Source: an uncultured Bacteroidales bacterium
GTDB lineage: Bacteria > Bacteroidota > Bacteroidia > Bacteroidales > Muribaculaceae
Assembly: GCA_902776435.1 (NCBI GenBank)
Contig: CACYQB010000004.1
Span: forward strand, 248,001 to 312,000
Length of the DNA: 64,000 nt
Direction: 5' to 3'
A program made the translations under genes and the position numbers. Numbering within the stretch: position 1 is the first letter of the stretch; each line of letters opens with the position of its first letter. The notes beneath the pieces are model-generated. The model searched no databases and was not told the origin of the DNA. It saw nothing but the letters and a program-made list of their open reading frames with translations. Below are positions 1 to 8,711 of the stretch, piece by piece.

Positions 1-508
1 TCAGGTTGTCGCTCTTGTTACCCCCCTCACCGCCGCCCTGCAGAGGCAAGTCCATGTCGATGGGGATGCCGTCACCGTCGGCATTCTGTTCCATCTGAAC
101 GATTTCGCCCGCCATGAGCGAGTAGTATTGCTCAAAAGCCTGGTCACGCGGGATGTCGAAGATGTGAGGCGGCTCCAGCCCGATGGTGTCCATGCCGTCG
201 AGGTGGTCACAGAGGGTGAGGTCGCTCGACAGGCGCATCACGTCGCGACGCGGGTTGTAAGGCTGGCGCTGGTAGGGGTGCTTGAGGATGATGCGCAGCA
301 CCTCGGCCTTGAGCCTGAGTGCCAACTGGTTGTCATCGAAGTGCTCCAGCCGTTCGGGGTTGTATTCAATCAGCCCCTTGCCGCAGCGCATGTCGCACCC
401 CATGTTGTCGTTGCGCTTGATGGCATGGGTGCACAGCACGGCAAAGATGAGAGGCTCGGTGAGGAACCAGTCCTGGGAGATAGTCTTTATGCGGTCACCG
501 ACGGTCAT
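1..508 (-). CDS. vWA-like / DUF2201-type putative metallopeptidase, 3' part outside window
   Basis: Reading the minus strand from ATG at 508 gives an open frame of about 169 codons running off the left edge, so only the N-terminal part is present. The visible part begins MTVGDRIKTISQDWFL and contains AEVLRIILKHPYQRQP, which matches the place where DUF2201/vWA-like predicted metallopeptidases usually carry an HExxH motif. Here the first His is Ala and the last is Arg (AEVLR), so the metal site looks degenerate; that is inference. The ATG overlaps the stop of the MoxR gene (ATGA at 505-508), so the two are probably translationally coupled. MoxR ATPases paired with a vWA partner are a known arrangement. 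A stretch near the edge is Asp/Gly/Asn-rich (QNADGDGIPID). Family assignment is moderately sure because the vWA part is not visible. Confidence 0.7.
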   Translation of the reverse strand, partial: MTVGDRIKTISQDWFLTEPLIFAVLCTHAIKRNDNMGCDMRCGKGLIEYNPERLEHFDDNQLALRLKAEVLRIILKHPYQRQPYNPRRDVMRLSSDLTLCDHLDGMDTIGLEPPHIFDIPRDQAFEQYYSLMAGEIVQMEQNADGDGIPIDMDLPLQGGGEGGNKSDNL

Positions 509-1575
509 AAGTTGGCAATCATCTGGTTGATCAACTGCAACGCGTCGCGGCAATCCATCATGATGAAGGCGTTAGCGTTAGGATAGGTCGCGTTCTCAAA
601 GAAGGAAGCGAAGTGGGCAATGGCCTCTTGGCGGCCATTGGTCAACATCCAGTTGATGTACCGCACCAGATTGCGTCCCACAACTTCGGTCGCCTTCTTG
701 TCCACACCCAGTTCCAGCACTTGGTAGATGCCCTCGTTGATGATGGCAATCTGAGGCATGGTATAGGTGGCCAGGTCTTGCTGGCATGCGACGAAGTCGC
801 TGAGGACATCGCGGGCAGTGAGCATGCGCGACTGATTGAGCGACTGGATGAACATCGAGGCCGAGCGTGCGCCGATGACGCCAGTAATCATCTTGGCCAG
901 ACGGTTCATGTCGGTCATGTTGCCACAGGACTTGAGTAATCCTGAAACACGCACCCACGCGCGTCGGTCAGGCGTCTTGTCAAAGGTGCCCTTGTTGATG
1001 TCCACGTTCTTCTCGAGTTCGTCGGGGTGCTCCTCGATGAAGTTGATCACGCGCTGGTCCACATCGTGCTGCTTGGCCCAGAAGAGCCATTCACCCACGG
1101 TGGGGCTGAAGAAATAGACGTTGAAACGCGACACCAAGGCGGGGTCGAGGTCGGTTAACTGATATTCTTCACCGTCGTTGACAGCAGCAATGACGCGGCT
1201 ACCGGGGGGGAGGGAACGGCCTGCCAACTTGCGGTTGAGCGACAGGTCCATGACCGATTGCAGGATTTCGGGGCGGGCGCGGTTCATCTCGTCCAGGAAG
1301 AGCACCACAGGCTTGTCGTCCATGGGGAACCAGTAGGGCGGCATGAACTCTGTCTTGCCGGTCGCCTCGTCCTTGTTAGGCAGACCGATAAGGTCGCCAG
1401 GGTCACTCATCTGGCCCAGGAACAAGGGGATGACGGGTATGCCCTGATCCTCGAAGTGACGGGTGATGATTTCACTCTTGCCGATGCCGTGTTTTCCCAC
1501 GAGCAGGATGTTCTGTGTCGATGGCGTGGTCTCGAGAATGGTCTTGAGGTCGCCTGTATTGATGGTGATAGCCAT
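505..1575 (-). CDS. MoxR-family AAA+ ATPase
   Basis: A 356-residue protein with Walker A near residues 27-34 (GKHGIGKS), Walker B near 88-95 (VVLFLDEMNRA) and a following sensor region (SRVIAAVNDG), the pattern of MoxR-type AAA+ ATPases. These act as chaperone-like remodellers, usually with a vWA-domain partner that presents the substrate or a metal cofactor. Here the partner candidate starts inside this gene's stop codon (ATGA overlap at 505-508). The start at 1575 is the only ATG fitting the family N-terminus. Upstream lie ten 7-base repeats and a long palindrome that separate it from the unknown gene at 1770-2915. The substrate is not evident. Family call is confident. Confidence 0.9.
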   Translation of the reverse strand: MAITINTGDLKTILETTPSTQNILLVGKHGIGKSEIITRHFEDQGIPVIPLFLGQMSDPGDLIGLPNKDEATGKTEFMPPYWFPMDDKPVVLFLDEMNRARPEILQSVMDLSLNRKLAGRSLPPGSRVIAAVNDGEEYQLTDLDPALVSRFNVYFFSPTVGEWLFWAKQHDVDQRVINFIEEHPDELEKNVDINKGTFDKTPDRRAWVRVSGLLKSCGNMTDMNRLAKMITGVIGARSASMFIQSLNQSRMLTARDVLSDFVACQQDLATYTMPQIAIINEGIYQVLELGVDKKATEVVGRNLVRYINWMLTNGRQEAIAHFASFFENATYPNANAFIMMDCRDALQLINQMIANL

Positions 1576-1580
1576 TTATG

Positions 1581-1650
1581 TTTTTAGTTTTTAGTCCTTA
1601 GTTTTTAGTTTTTAGTCCTTAGTTTTTAGTCCTTAGTCCTTAGTTTTTAG
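1581..1650. repeat. Ten perfect-phase heptamers (TTTTTAG / TCCTTAG)
   Basis: Seventy bases made only of the heptamers TTTTTAG and TCCTTAG, in exact 7-base phase, immediately upstream of the MoxR start. The same two units recur at 21107-21174 and 31605-31675. Confidence 0.9.
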
Positions 1651-1653
1651 TTG

Positions 1654-1754
1654 AATCAAACAACTTTTACAACGTTGAACAACGTTAACAACATAAATAA
1701 TTTATACATTGGGTTGTTTTGACTGTATATTGTTGTTCGGGTTGTTTGATGATT
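1654..1754. repeat. Long imperfect palindrome with CAAACAAC / GTTGTTTG arms
   Basis: The left arm begins AATCAAACAAC and the right arm ends GTTGTTTGATGATT, with further AACAAC/GTTGTT pairings inside. It fills the gap between two co-directional genes. It could act as a terminator or processing hairpin; no clean T-tract is seen. A similar palindrome lies at 41464-41553. Confidence 0.7.
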
Positions 1755-1769
1755 GGTTATTGTTCTTAG

Positions 1770-2915
1770 TTATTTGGGTGCCGTGATCCACTCGGCCTTC
1801 TTGCGGGGGCCGACTAGGCGGTAAGGGAACAACTTGGCGAGTTCAATCAGTCGTGCTATGTAGGCCATATCGTGATTGATGCGGGCTCTGATGTCGCCGT
1901 CCTGGTTCAGGTCGATAATCATCGAGCGTCCTCGGCTCAGGCGGATGTGTAACTCCCTGCGGTTGCCTTCCTCTTCCTCGTCTTCAGTGAGGTGATACTG
2001 GAATGGCTTGTCGCTCATTACCTCGTCAACGAGTTGTTGCAAGGGGGACTTGGGTTGCTCGACAGGTTGTTTTTCGCTGCTGTCCATCAGGCGGTGCAGC
2101 CAGCCCTTGATGCCCTTGGGAGTTTGGGCGTTTTCTTCGGGTTGTTCCTGTGGACGCTGTGCCTGCTGCCAGTCGTCACGCACCTCGCTACGGACGGTGA
2201 AACGTCCGTCCCGTGCCATATAGGCAAACTCTACCATGTAGGGCTTGACCAGGTCCAGATGATTGATGAAATCGTCATGAGGGATGGGCAGGTCCAGGGT
2301 CTTGTAGCGGTTCAGGTGGATGAGCAGGCGGGCCTTGTGGCCGTCAGCGTGCCGCTTGTCGAAGAAGTAGGTGATTCCCGTGCCGTCGAAGTATCGGGCC
2401 AGGTAGGCGTCCATGTTGTTCATCGCCATGTTGCGCATTTTCACGCCTTTGCTGTCGGCCTTGAATGCGGCTGCCAGTTGCTCCTTCCACTCGTCGGCGT
2501 GCTGAAGGAATAACTGGGAACTCTCCACTACGCGGCTGCGGTCGATGACTTCCATGGGAGCACCGCTCCACTGCTGGTGATAATGCAATTCCTCGATGTC
2601 GATGCGTGCACCGACGTTTGAGCCCTGGACTGCATGACATAATGTCAGTCCGCAGGGCGCTTTAACTTGCAGCCCCACGCCATAGTTGCCCATGTCCACG
2701 AGTTGAACCATCTGGTCGGTGATAATGCCGTTGACGAGTTCGCGGTGGGCTGCTTCATACTCCTGAAGCATCCTGGCACTTAATCTGGGTCCAGAATACT
2801 GGTGGCCATTAGCACCAGGCCTGTCCCCAAAGGCAGGCTTCATAATATGGTCGATGTCCCCAGCCACGCGGCGTGACTCGGTCCCTTCGGCTTCGGTGTA
2901 GGTGTAGATAAACAT
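1770..2915 (-). CDS. Hypothetical protein next to the MoxR/vWA pair
   Basis: A 381-residue protein I do not recognise. It has no signal peptide or membrane segment, so it is probably cytoplasmic. The N-terminal two thirds is mixed alpha/beta. A charged Gln/Glu/Pro-rich linker follows (roughly residues 238-285), then a C-terminal portion containing LHIRLSRGRSMIIDLNQD and a basic end. The linker suggests two domains. It is co-directional with the MoxR and vWA-like genes, 194 bases upstream of MoxR with a palindrome and heptamer array between, so it may be the first gene of that unit and a client or regulator of the ATPase; this is inference from position only. The ATG at 2915 is the first in frame. 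Confidence 0.75.
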   Translation of the reverse strand: MFIYTYTEAEGTESRRVAGDIDHIMKPAFGDRPGANGHQYSGPRLSARMLQEYEAAHRELVNGIITDQMVQLVDMGNYGVGLQVKAPCGLTLCHAVQGSNVGARIDIEELHYHQQWSGAPMEVIDRSRVVESSQLFLQHADEWKEQLAAAFKADSKGVKMRNMAMNNMDAYLARYFDGTGITYFFDKRHADGHKARLLIHLNRYKTLDLPIPHDDFINHLDLVKPYMVEFAYMARDGRFTVRSEVRDDWQQAQRPQEQPEENAQTPKGIKGWLHRLMDSSEKQPVEQPKSPLQQLVDEVMSDKPFQYHLTEDEEEEGNRRELHIRLSRGRSMIIDLNQDGDIRARINHDMAYIARLIELAKLFPYRLVGPRKKAEWITAPK

Positions 2916-2987
2916 TGCCCATAAATAAGCAAGAATCGTGCCTGTCGCTCATCGGGTGGCAGATTGTCGCATTTCAATAGTGGCAGC

Positions 2988-3036
2988 AGGACAAAAAGCG
3001 AGGGCATGGCACCCATGATGATGCGCCATGCCCTCG
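2988..3036 (-). terminator. Rho-independent terminator of the C10 protease gene
   Basis: An 11-base perfect stem (GAGGGCATGGC / GCCATGCCCTC) sits 26 bases beyond the protease stop. On the minus strand it is followed by GCTTTTTGT. Confidence 0.8.
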
Positions 3037-3061
3037 TTAGGGTCAGTAGAATAAGGTGGAA

Positions 3062-6000
3062 TTACCAGGTTCCGCCGAGCAGGAAGTCGATCAACTTGGT
3101 CACGTCAGCAATGCTGGTGCCACCATCCTGGTCGCAGTCGGTAGCATTCACATCAATACCAGTGGCATCCGAACTGAGCAGGTAGTCGATCAGTGCGGTC
3201 ACGTCGCTGATTGTCACATCACCGCTCATGTCCACATCGCCACGGATGCTGGCGGGAGCATCCTCGGAAATCTCGTCAAGGATGATCTGGAAACGGGTAG
3301 CGTCGCTAGTCTTTACATTGTCAGCATAGACCTCAAATGCCTTCACTACGCCCTGGTCGGCCTTCACAAAGTGGCTGCCCTCGGCATTCAGGAAGTAAGC
3401 ATCCTCGATGGTCTTTTGTACATATTCACCGACGGTCATGTGATAGGTGCCGCTGGTGATAGCGGAAGGATTGGGATTCACGCTCACATTCTCGGCGCTG
3501 AAGACGAAAGTTTTTCCGCTCATGTCGGTACCGTTAGCGCCATCGTAGGGGGCTACGAAGTAAGGCACGTTGGCCAGCAGCTTGTTGCCGACGTATTCGG
3601 CCAGCAGCTTGGCTTCGTCCACGCTGTCCTCCTCCATGTCGAAATTGCAAATCCACAAGCCCTTGGGATCGTTCTTGCTGTGCATCCAGTCGATAGCAGC
3701 ACCGTCGGCGGTAACACTGGTGGCGCTGAAGGGCAGTACCATCGTGCTCCAGCCGCCATCCTGACCGGCATGGCGTCCGCGCTGGAACTTGCGCTCATAG
3801 CTGATGTTTTCTGCAGCGAAGCGGTAGGGAGCATAGAAGTTATAACCATGCTTGAGCACAATGTCTCCCAGGGCCACGTTGTGCTGGATCAAGTTCTTGT
3901 TCTCAAGACCAGCAGGGATGGTCTTGTTGTAGCTGTCAACGTAATAGAGCGTGTTGGGGTTGTCGTTGGGCACAATGGAGTTGAGGTCAAGGCCCTCGAT
4001 GCTTACTGCGGCAGCATTGGCGGGAACGGCGATGCCGTCGTAGGGCTTGTAACCCGTGCGGGTGCCATTGCCATCCCAAGTCACCATACCGCGGTTGATG
4101 GTGTAGAACTTAGAACCGCCAGGAGGCACAAGATTCTTGGTGGAATCGTTCTCGTTGCGGCCGTAGATGTTGAGCGCATATACCGAGCCGAAGGCCAGGT
4201 TGTCAAACTCGAAGTAGAACGTCTGGGTCTCGCCAGCGGGGATAACCACGTTGCGGCTCAGGTAGGTCACCATGGTGCCGTGGTTGTTCTCATCCACGAT
4301 GAACAGGGGCGCCAGGATGTAGCGGTTGTACTCGCCCTCGGTATTGTGGTTGGTCACATCGACCTTGAACTTGATGTAGCTGTCATAGATGTTCATGTCC
4401 TCATCGGCGCCGATGGCGTTGATGTCCACAGTCAGGTTCATGGGATAGACAACGCTGCCTGCAATGGTTACCGTGCCTGTGCCAGGGATAGCAGGGTTCC
4501 ATGAGGTGTCAAAGGCGGAGATGTGGGCACTCTTGGTACCGGCATTCTTGGGGGTGAAGTTAAAGGTCACTACCTTGGTTCCACCAGCGGGAATCTCTGT
4601 CTCGACAACGGTGGTGTATTCACCAAACTCGTCGATGTTCTCGTTTTCCACATAGAGGAACAGACGGCCGCTGAAGCGGTCAGCGCTGTTGTTCTTGACT
4701 GTCACGTGGCATTGCTCGGCAGTACCTACCTTCTCGCCACCAGTGAACTCAAAGTTGGTGGCCTGCAGGTCAACAATAGGATGGTCGGTCATGGTAATCC
4801 AGTCGCCATTGATGGTGGCCTCGACATAGTAGCGGTCACTCTCAATCATGGGATCCCAAACCTCGCTGCCGGGAATGGAACTTACAGGAACAATCTTGTA
4901 GGAGCCGTTGGGTAGATTTTTGCCGAAGGGGTAGGTTATTGAACTCTGGCTGTCGGGCCAGCTGTCGGTGATGGACAAGTAGTTAGCGCCGTAGTAGGTC
5001 TGGGCGATGATTTCAATGAAGTTGTCCTCGCTATCATAGAGGGCGATACCGCGCAAGTACTTGGTGCCGTCGTCGATATGGTCCTCGGCGGTCACCTTGA
5101 TGTAACGGCGCTTGTTGAGTTTGAAGTAGCCGTCATCGCTGCGTTCAAACGAACTGGTTCCCGTATAGTACATGTTGAATACGGTGAGGCGATGATCCAC
5201 CTCGGGGGGCGTGCCGCTATAACCGGGCTGGATGCCGATGACAGCAGTCTGGTCGATATTGTAACCCTCAAGGCTGGTTGTGGAACCGATGCCGCCGGCA
5301 TAGGGGTTGAGCACCGACAGGACGAAGTAGCCGTCACCCAGGCCGCCCCAGCCCCAGTTGATGTGGAAATAGTCGCCATAGGCATAACCATCGCACACGA
5401 ACGAGTGACCGCCGCCAGTACCGGCACGGCCATTGTAAATCATGGGTCGGCCTTCAACCAGCTCGTTATAAATCATGTCTTCCCAGGTCTGCTGGTCATA
5501 GTCGCTGCGGTAAACGAGCTTGGCGTCATAGTTGAAGTACTCGTTGAGCGCAGTGGGGATATAGGGGTCGCTGGTGCTCGATGCGTTCAGGCCATACTGC
5601 ATCTGGGCAGCGCAGCCAGCATAGAGCATGAGCCATGCCACGGCTTCTTTCTCGGCCTCGGTCTCGGCACCCGTGTAGTTATCACGCATGTTGTCCCAGT
5701 CAAAGAAGATGGGATCCAGCGGATCGGTATCAAATGCACCGTATTCCTCTTGCCAGTAGTAGGTGACGAGATAGGAAGGGATCATCTTGCTACAACGCAT
5801 CGGGTGCTTGTAGTAGTTCATGACTTGAGCCATCGATGTGGCCACACATCCCGTGTAAGCGAATTCGCCCACGGTGTCGCCCTCCTCGGTGACATCCATG
5901 AACTCGGGGCAGTGGTTCCAGTAGGGGGCAGCCTGGTCCCAATGGCTGGTAATCAGTGGTGAGATACTGTTGCGGGTGGGACGGGGCGAGGAGAATTCGT

Positions 6001-6388
6001 TGCCCTTGATGCCCAGGCCATCGAGGTCATTAATCTGCTGTTCATAGCTCTCGAGCCACACCTTCATGTTGCTGGGTATGTTATTGGGATCAAAGTTACC
6101 GTTGTCGGTGAAGCCCAGAATGGGCGTCGTGCGGTCGTCACCGCTCACGATAACAAAACCTTTATTGCTCGTGGTATTGAAAATGTAGTAATTAGATTGG
6201 TTCGGTGACTCTTTGTCATTAGCCATCTTCTTAGGTGAACGGCTCACTGGGGTTGTCTTTAATGTCGTACCGATGCGGTGTTGTGAAATAAATTGGGTCG
6301 CTGCCTGGTAAGCCTTTTCAGGTGTTACAGGGGCGGCAATAGCCATGGTCGCGAGCAAAAATGCCGCTAAAAAAGTGATTTTTCTCAT
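3062..6388 (-). CDS. Secreted C10-family (streptopain-like) cysteine protease with dockerin-like C-terminus
   Basis: An 1108-residue exported protein. Residues 1-18 are a typical signal peptide (MRKITFLAAFLLATMAIAA), followed by a Spi-type propeptide region. The catalytic Cys lies in GCVATSMAQVMNYY (about residues 177-190), the catalytic His in GGHSFVCDGYAYG (about 324), and the conserved HINWGWGG segment follows. The middle holds beta-rich repeats. The last ~65 residues are two dockerin-like calcium-binding repeats (GDVDMSGDVTISDVTALID; DCDQDGGTSIADVTKLID). C10 proteases of Bacteroidota are extracellular endopeptidases made as zymogens. It is monocistronic, with its own -7 box at 6469-6476 and a strong terminator. 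The dockerin-like end may serve in surface display or partner binding; no cellulosome is implied. Confidence 0.92.
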   Translation of the reverse strand: MRKITFLAAFLLATMAIAAPVTPEKAYQAATQFISQHRIGTTLKTTPVSRSPKKMANDKESPNQSNYYIFNTTSNKGFVIVSGDDRTTPILGFTDNGNFDPNNIPSNMKVWLESYEQQINDLDGLGIKGNEFSSPRPTRNSISPLITSHWDQAAPYWNHCPEFMDVTEEGDTVGEFAYTGCVATSMAQVMNYYKHPMRCSKMIPSYLVTYYWQEEYGAFDTDPLDPIFFDWDNMRDNYTGAETEAEKEAVAWLMLYAGCAAQMQYGLNASSTSDPYIPTALNEYFNYDAKLVYRSDYDQQTWEDMIYNELVEGRPMIYNGRAGTGGGHSFVCDGYAYGDYFHINWGWGGLGDGYFVLSVLNPYAGGIGSTTSLEGYNIDQTAVIGIQPGYSGTPPEVDHRLTVFNMYYTGTSSFERSDDGYFKLNKRRYIKVTAEDHIDDGTKYLRGIALYDSEDNFIEIIAQTYYGANYLSITDSWPDSQSSITYPFGKNLPNGSYKIVPVSSIPGSEVWDPMIESDRYYVEATINGDWITMTDHPIVDLQATNFEFTGGEKVGTAEQCHVTVKNNSADRFSGRLFLYVENENIDEFGEYTTVVETEIPAGGTKVVTFNFTPKNAGTKSAHISAFDTSWNPAIPGTGTVTIAGSVVYPMNLTVDINAIGADEDMNIYDSYIKFKVDVTNHNTEGEYNRYILAPLFIVDENNHGTMVTYLSRNVVIPAGETQTFYFEFDNLAFGSVYALNIYGRNENDSTKNLVPPGGSKFYTINRGMVTWDGNGTRTGYKPYDGIAVPANAAAVSIEGLDLNSIVPNDNPNTLYYVDSYNKTIPAGLENKNLIQHNVALGDIVLKHGYNFYAPYRFAAENISYERKFQRGRHAGQDGGWSTMVLPFSATSVTADGAAIDWMHSKNDPKGLWICNFDMEEDSVDEAKLLAEYVGNKLLANVPYFVAPYDGANGTDMSGKTFVFSAENVSVNPNPSAITSGTYHMTVGEYVQKTIEDAYFLNAEGSHFVKADQGVVKAFEVYADNVKTSDATRFQIILDEISEDAPASIRGDVDMSGDVTISDVTALIDYLLSSDATGIDVNATDCDQDGGTSIADVTKLIDFLLGGTW

Positions 6389-6468
6389 GTGTAAAAAGTT
6401 ATGTTAATGATAGTAATTAATGCAGAAAAATTTCATGTTTTAAGGACTGTTACATCTCAAAACGACTG

Positions 6469-6476
6469 CAAAAATA
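6469..6476 (-). promoter_or_regulatory. -7 box TATTTTTG upstream of the C10 protease
   Basis: This matches the Bacteroidota TAnnTTTG box on the minus strand, about 80 bases before the start codon in a very AT-rich leader. The -33 box is not clear. Confidence 0.5.
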
Positions 6477-6627
6477 TAAGTTTTTTAGAAAATATGCAAT
6501 TTTAGGCACAAAAAAACTTCTTCGTGCCTAAAATTTTTGTTTTTTGATAGAAAAATGCTACCAAAAATTTAATTTTTTTATCACGGTGCATTGCTTGGAT
6601 TGCGCGAATGTCATACGTACAATGGTC

Positions 6628-6824
6628 TCACGCTAAGCCGCCAAGTCGCTAAGTTTTTTCAAACAACAAATATTTAATATAAAAAACAAGAAATACAAGC
6701 AATACAATTTGTTGATAATCAATTTATTGTACTTCTTGTATTTCTTGTTTTCATTATTATGGTGCACGCATGCCGTTATTGTTTCAAACGGCGAATTATG
6801 CGAATGAAGCGAATGGCATCCGCG
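6628..6824 (+). repeat. 197-base dispersed repeat, copy A (inverted partner at 8503-8698)
   Basis: This stretch starts TCACGCTAAGCCGCC and ends GGCATCCGCG. It is nearly identical to the reverse complement of 8503-8698. Inside is a palindrome of AACAAGAAATACAA and TTGTATTTCTTGTT arms around TTGATAATCAATT. The rest of the 6389-6890 gap holds only the AT-rich protease leader and a CACCTATACAC-type low-complexity run at about 6835-6885. Confidence 0.85.
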
Positions 6825-6890
6825 TCCCTTTTACACCTATCCACCTATACACGAATACACTTATACACCCATCCACCCAAGAAAAAGAAA

Positions 6891-7232
6891 TCACTTCTTG
6901 GACGGGAAGAACAGGTGCAGCATCCAGCTCACGAGGGTCAGCACGATGCTGAATCCCAAGGCCCACCAGAAGCCGTCCACCTCAAAGTGCGGGCCGATGA
7001 GCCATGAGCACAACAGCACCATGAGCGCATTGATGACAAAGGTGAACAAGCCGAGGGTGAGCAAGTTGATGGGCAACGCAAACAGTTTGACCAGTGGACG
7101 AATCCAGGCATTGACAAAGCCGAGGACAACAGCGACAATCAGTGCCCACCACCAGGGGTCAACTGTGACACCGTCGAGCGTGAAGGCGGTGATGAGCACC
7201 GCCAGAGCCGAAATAATCAGTCTTGTAATCAT
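6891..7232 (-). CDS. Phage-holin-4-2 / YvlD-family membrane protein
   Basis: A 113-residue protein with about four hydrophobic helices. It begins MITRLIISALAVLITAF and carries the family pattern in VLGFVNAWIRPLVKLF, LPINLLTLGLFTFVINAL and the amphipathic end LHLFFPSKK. Despite the name, members of PF04020 are mostly chromosomal inner-membrane proteins of unknown role. It lies alone on the minus strand, divergent from the YitT gene and inside the inverted repeat pair at 6628/8503. The start at 7232 is the first ATG of the hydrophobic N-terminus. Confidence 0.85.
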   Translation of the reverse strand: MITRLIISALAVLITAFTLDGVTVDPWWWALIVAVVLGFVNAWIRPLVKLFALPINLLTLGLFTFVINALMVLLCSWLIGPHFEVDGFWWALGFSIVLTLVSWMLHLFFPSKK

Positions 7233-7351
7233 ATCTTTAACAATTTTAGGTTACATTATATATAATATTATAAGGATTTTCAATAAGTAGTATTCATTCG
7301 ACACGCTAAAGGTACAATTTTTTTTCTTGCGACGAACCATTCATGGCACTT

Positions 7352-7386
7352 TTTGAGCCGAATACTGTTTTTTTTCAGTAATTTTG
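7352..7386 (+). promoter_or_regulatory. Promoter of the YitT gene
   Basis: TTTG at 7352-7355 and TAATTTTG at 7379-7386, spaced 23 bases. Because transcription would start around 7392, the in-frame ATG at 7384 cannot be used and the start at 7414 is favoured. Confidence 0.6.
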
Positions 7387-7413
7387 CAGCCAAACAAAAA
7401 AGCTACTTACATT

Positions 7414-8319
7414 ATGACCGATTCAACGAGAAAATACTTCAATCTGGCGAAGGACTACGTGATGATCACTTTCGGCCTGTTTCTTTATGCCTTCGGTTTC
7501 ACCGCGTTTATCCTCCCCGAGAAAATCGTGATTGGTAGTGTGACAGGTCTGTCGTCACTTATCCACTTCTGGCTCGGCTGGAACGTGGCCATCACCTATT
7601 ATGCCATCAACATCATCTTGCTGTGCATCGCATTCCGCAGTGTGGGCAAGCAGTTTGTGTTGCGCACGATTATCGGCGCATCAATCTCGACAATCCTGAT
7701 AGGTGTCCTACAACCCATGTTCCCGACGCCCATCATCGAGCAGCAGACGTTCATGAACGTCATCCTGGGCGCCGTGTTGTGCGGACTGGGCTTGGGCATT
7801 GTGTTCACCCACAACGGCAGCACTGGCGGCACCGACATCATTGCCGCCATGGTAGCCAAGTACAGCACCGTGTCGTTTGGCCGCACGATGATGTACTGTG
7901 ATGTGCTCATCATCTGCTCGTCATGGCTGCTGTTCCACTCGATCGACAAGATTGTCTATGGTCTTATCTTCATGGTCATCTACTCGGTGGCTGCCGACCG
8001 TGTCATCAACAACACACGTCAGAGCGTCCAGTTCCAGATTATCAGCAAGAAGTGGCAGGAGATTGCCGACAACATCATCCAGGAGGCCCACCGTGGCTGC
8101 ACCGTCCTGGAGGGTACCGGCTGGTACACCAAGGCTCCCGTCAAAATCCTGATGGTCATGTGCCGCAAGCATGAGAGTGTGCACATCTTCCGCATCATCA
8201 AGGAGACCGACCGCGAAGCGATCATCACCCAGAGCAACGTTAACGGCGTGTACGGATTCGGCTTTGACGAACTCAAGGTTCGCGTCCACAACAAGAAAAC
8301 TGAGGCCGAGTCAGAGTAA
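7414..8319 (+). CDS. YitT-family membrane protein (DUF161 + DUF2179)
   Basis: A 301-residue protein with five or six membrane helices in the first two thirds (for example YVMITFGLFLYAFGFTAFIL and GAVLCGLGLGIVFTHNGSTG), including the NGSTGGTDIIA signature of the family. The last ~80 residues form the cytoplasmic DUF2179 domain (VLEGTGWYTKAPVKILMVMC ... VNGVYGFGFDEL). YitT proteins are inner-membrane, transporter-like and of unknown substrate. It lies between the arms of an inverted repeat and is transcribed divergently from the holin-like gene. The start was set by the promoter position, 10 codons downstream of the longest possible ORF. Confidence 0.9.
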   Translation: MTDSTRKYFNLAKDYVMITFGLFLYAFGFTAFILPEKIVIGSVTGLSSLIHFWLGWNVAITYYAINIILLCIAFRSVGKQFVLRTIIGASISTILIGVLQPMFPTPIIEQQTFMNVILGAVLCGLGLGIVFTHNGSTGGTDIIAAMVAKYSTVSFGRTMMYCDVLIICSSWLLFHSIDKIVYGLIFMVIYSVAADRVINNTRQSVQFQIISKKWQEIADNIIQEAHRGCTVLEGTGWYTKAPVKILMVMCRKHESVHIFRIIKETDREAIITQSNVNGVYGFGFDELKVRVHNKKTEAESE

Positions 8320-8356
8320 TAAATAAAGGCGTTAGGGGACCGCGGATGCCGACTGT

Positions 8357-8388
8357 AAAAAGGATCGTGCTTCGCACGAGAACCTTTA
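8357..8388 (+). terminator. Weak hairpin after the YitT gene
   Basis: TCGTGC-TTC-GCACGA stem-loop with flanking AAGG/CCTT pairing, 38 bases past the stop. There is no T-tract, so its role as terminator is uncertain. Confidence 0.35.
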
Positions 8389-8502
8389 GCTCGGCGAAGC
8401 CAAATTAAATATAATTATAAATAATTTTTTTTAAATTTCTTGCGAGCCCTTGCGAGCAATAAAATAAAGGCGTTAGGTATTAGGCGTTAGGCTTTAGGGA
8501 AT

Positions 8503-8698
8503 GCGGATGCCCTTCGTAAAATTCGTGTAATTCGCCGTTTGAAACAATAACGGCATGCGTGCACCATAATAATGAAAACAAGAAGTACAAGAAGTACAAT
8601 AAATTGATTATCATCAAATTGTATTGTTTGTATTTCTTGTTTTTAATATTAAATATTTGTTGTTTGAAAAAACTTAGCGGCTTAGCGGCTTAGCGTGA
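8503..8698 (-). repeat. 196-base dispersed repeat, copy B (inverse of 6628-6824)
   Basis: Read on the minus strand it runs from TCACGCTAAGCCGCTAAG to GGGCATCCGC and matches copy A throughout, with scattered substitutions and a changed segment near the GCATCCGC end. Four heptamers (CGTTAGG, TATTAGG, CGTTAGG, CTTTAGG) lie directly outside that end at about 8471-8498. Together with the hairpin at 8357 this accounts for most of the 8320-8711 gap. Confidence 0.85.
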
Positions 8699-8711
8699 GG
8701 CCCCAAGGTGG

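Noticed and set aside
1581-1650. Telomere-like or CRISPR-like array
   Set aside because: Heptamers are short, variable and sit between chromosomal genes. Nothing suggests a linear end or spacer acquisition.
3056-4504. A 482-codon plus-strand open frame
   Set aside because: It lies antisense within the C10 protease gene, whose catalytic and dockerin motifs are clear. The translation is Val/His-rich with no recognisable features, as expected for an antisense shadow.
6891-7232. Phage lysis holin
   Set aside because: The family name is historical. No endolysin or other phage gene is near, and PF04020 proteins are usually chromosomal.
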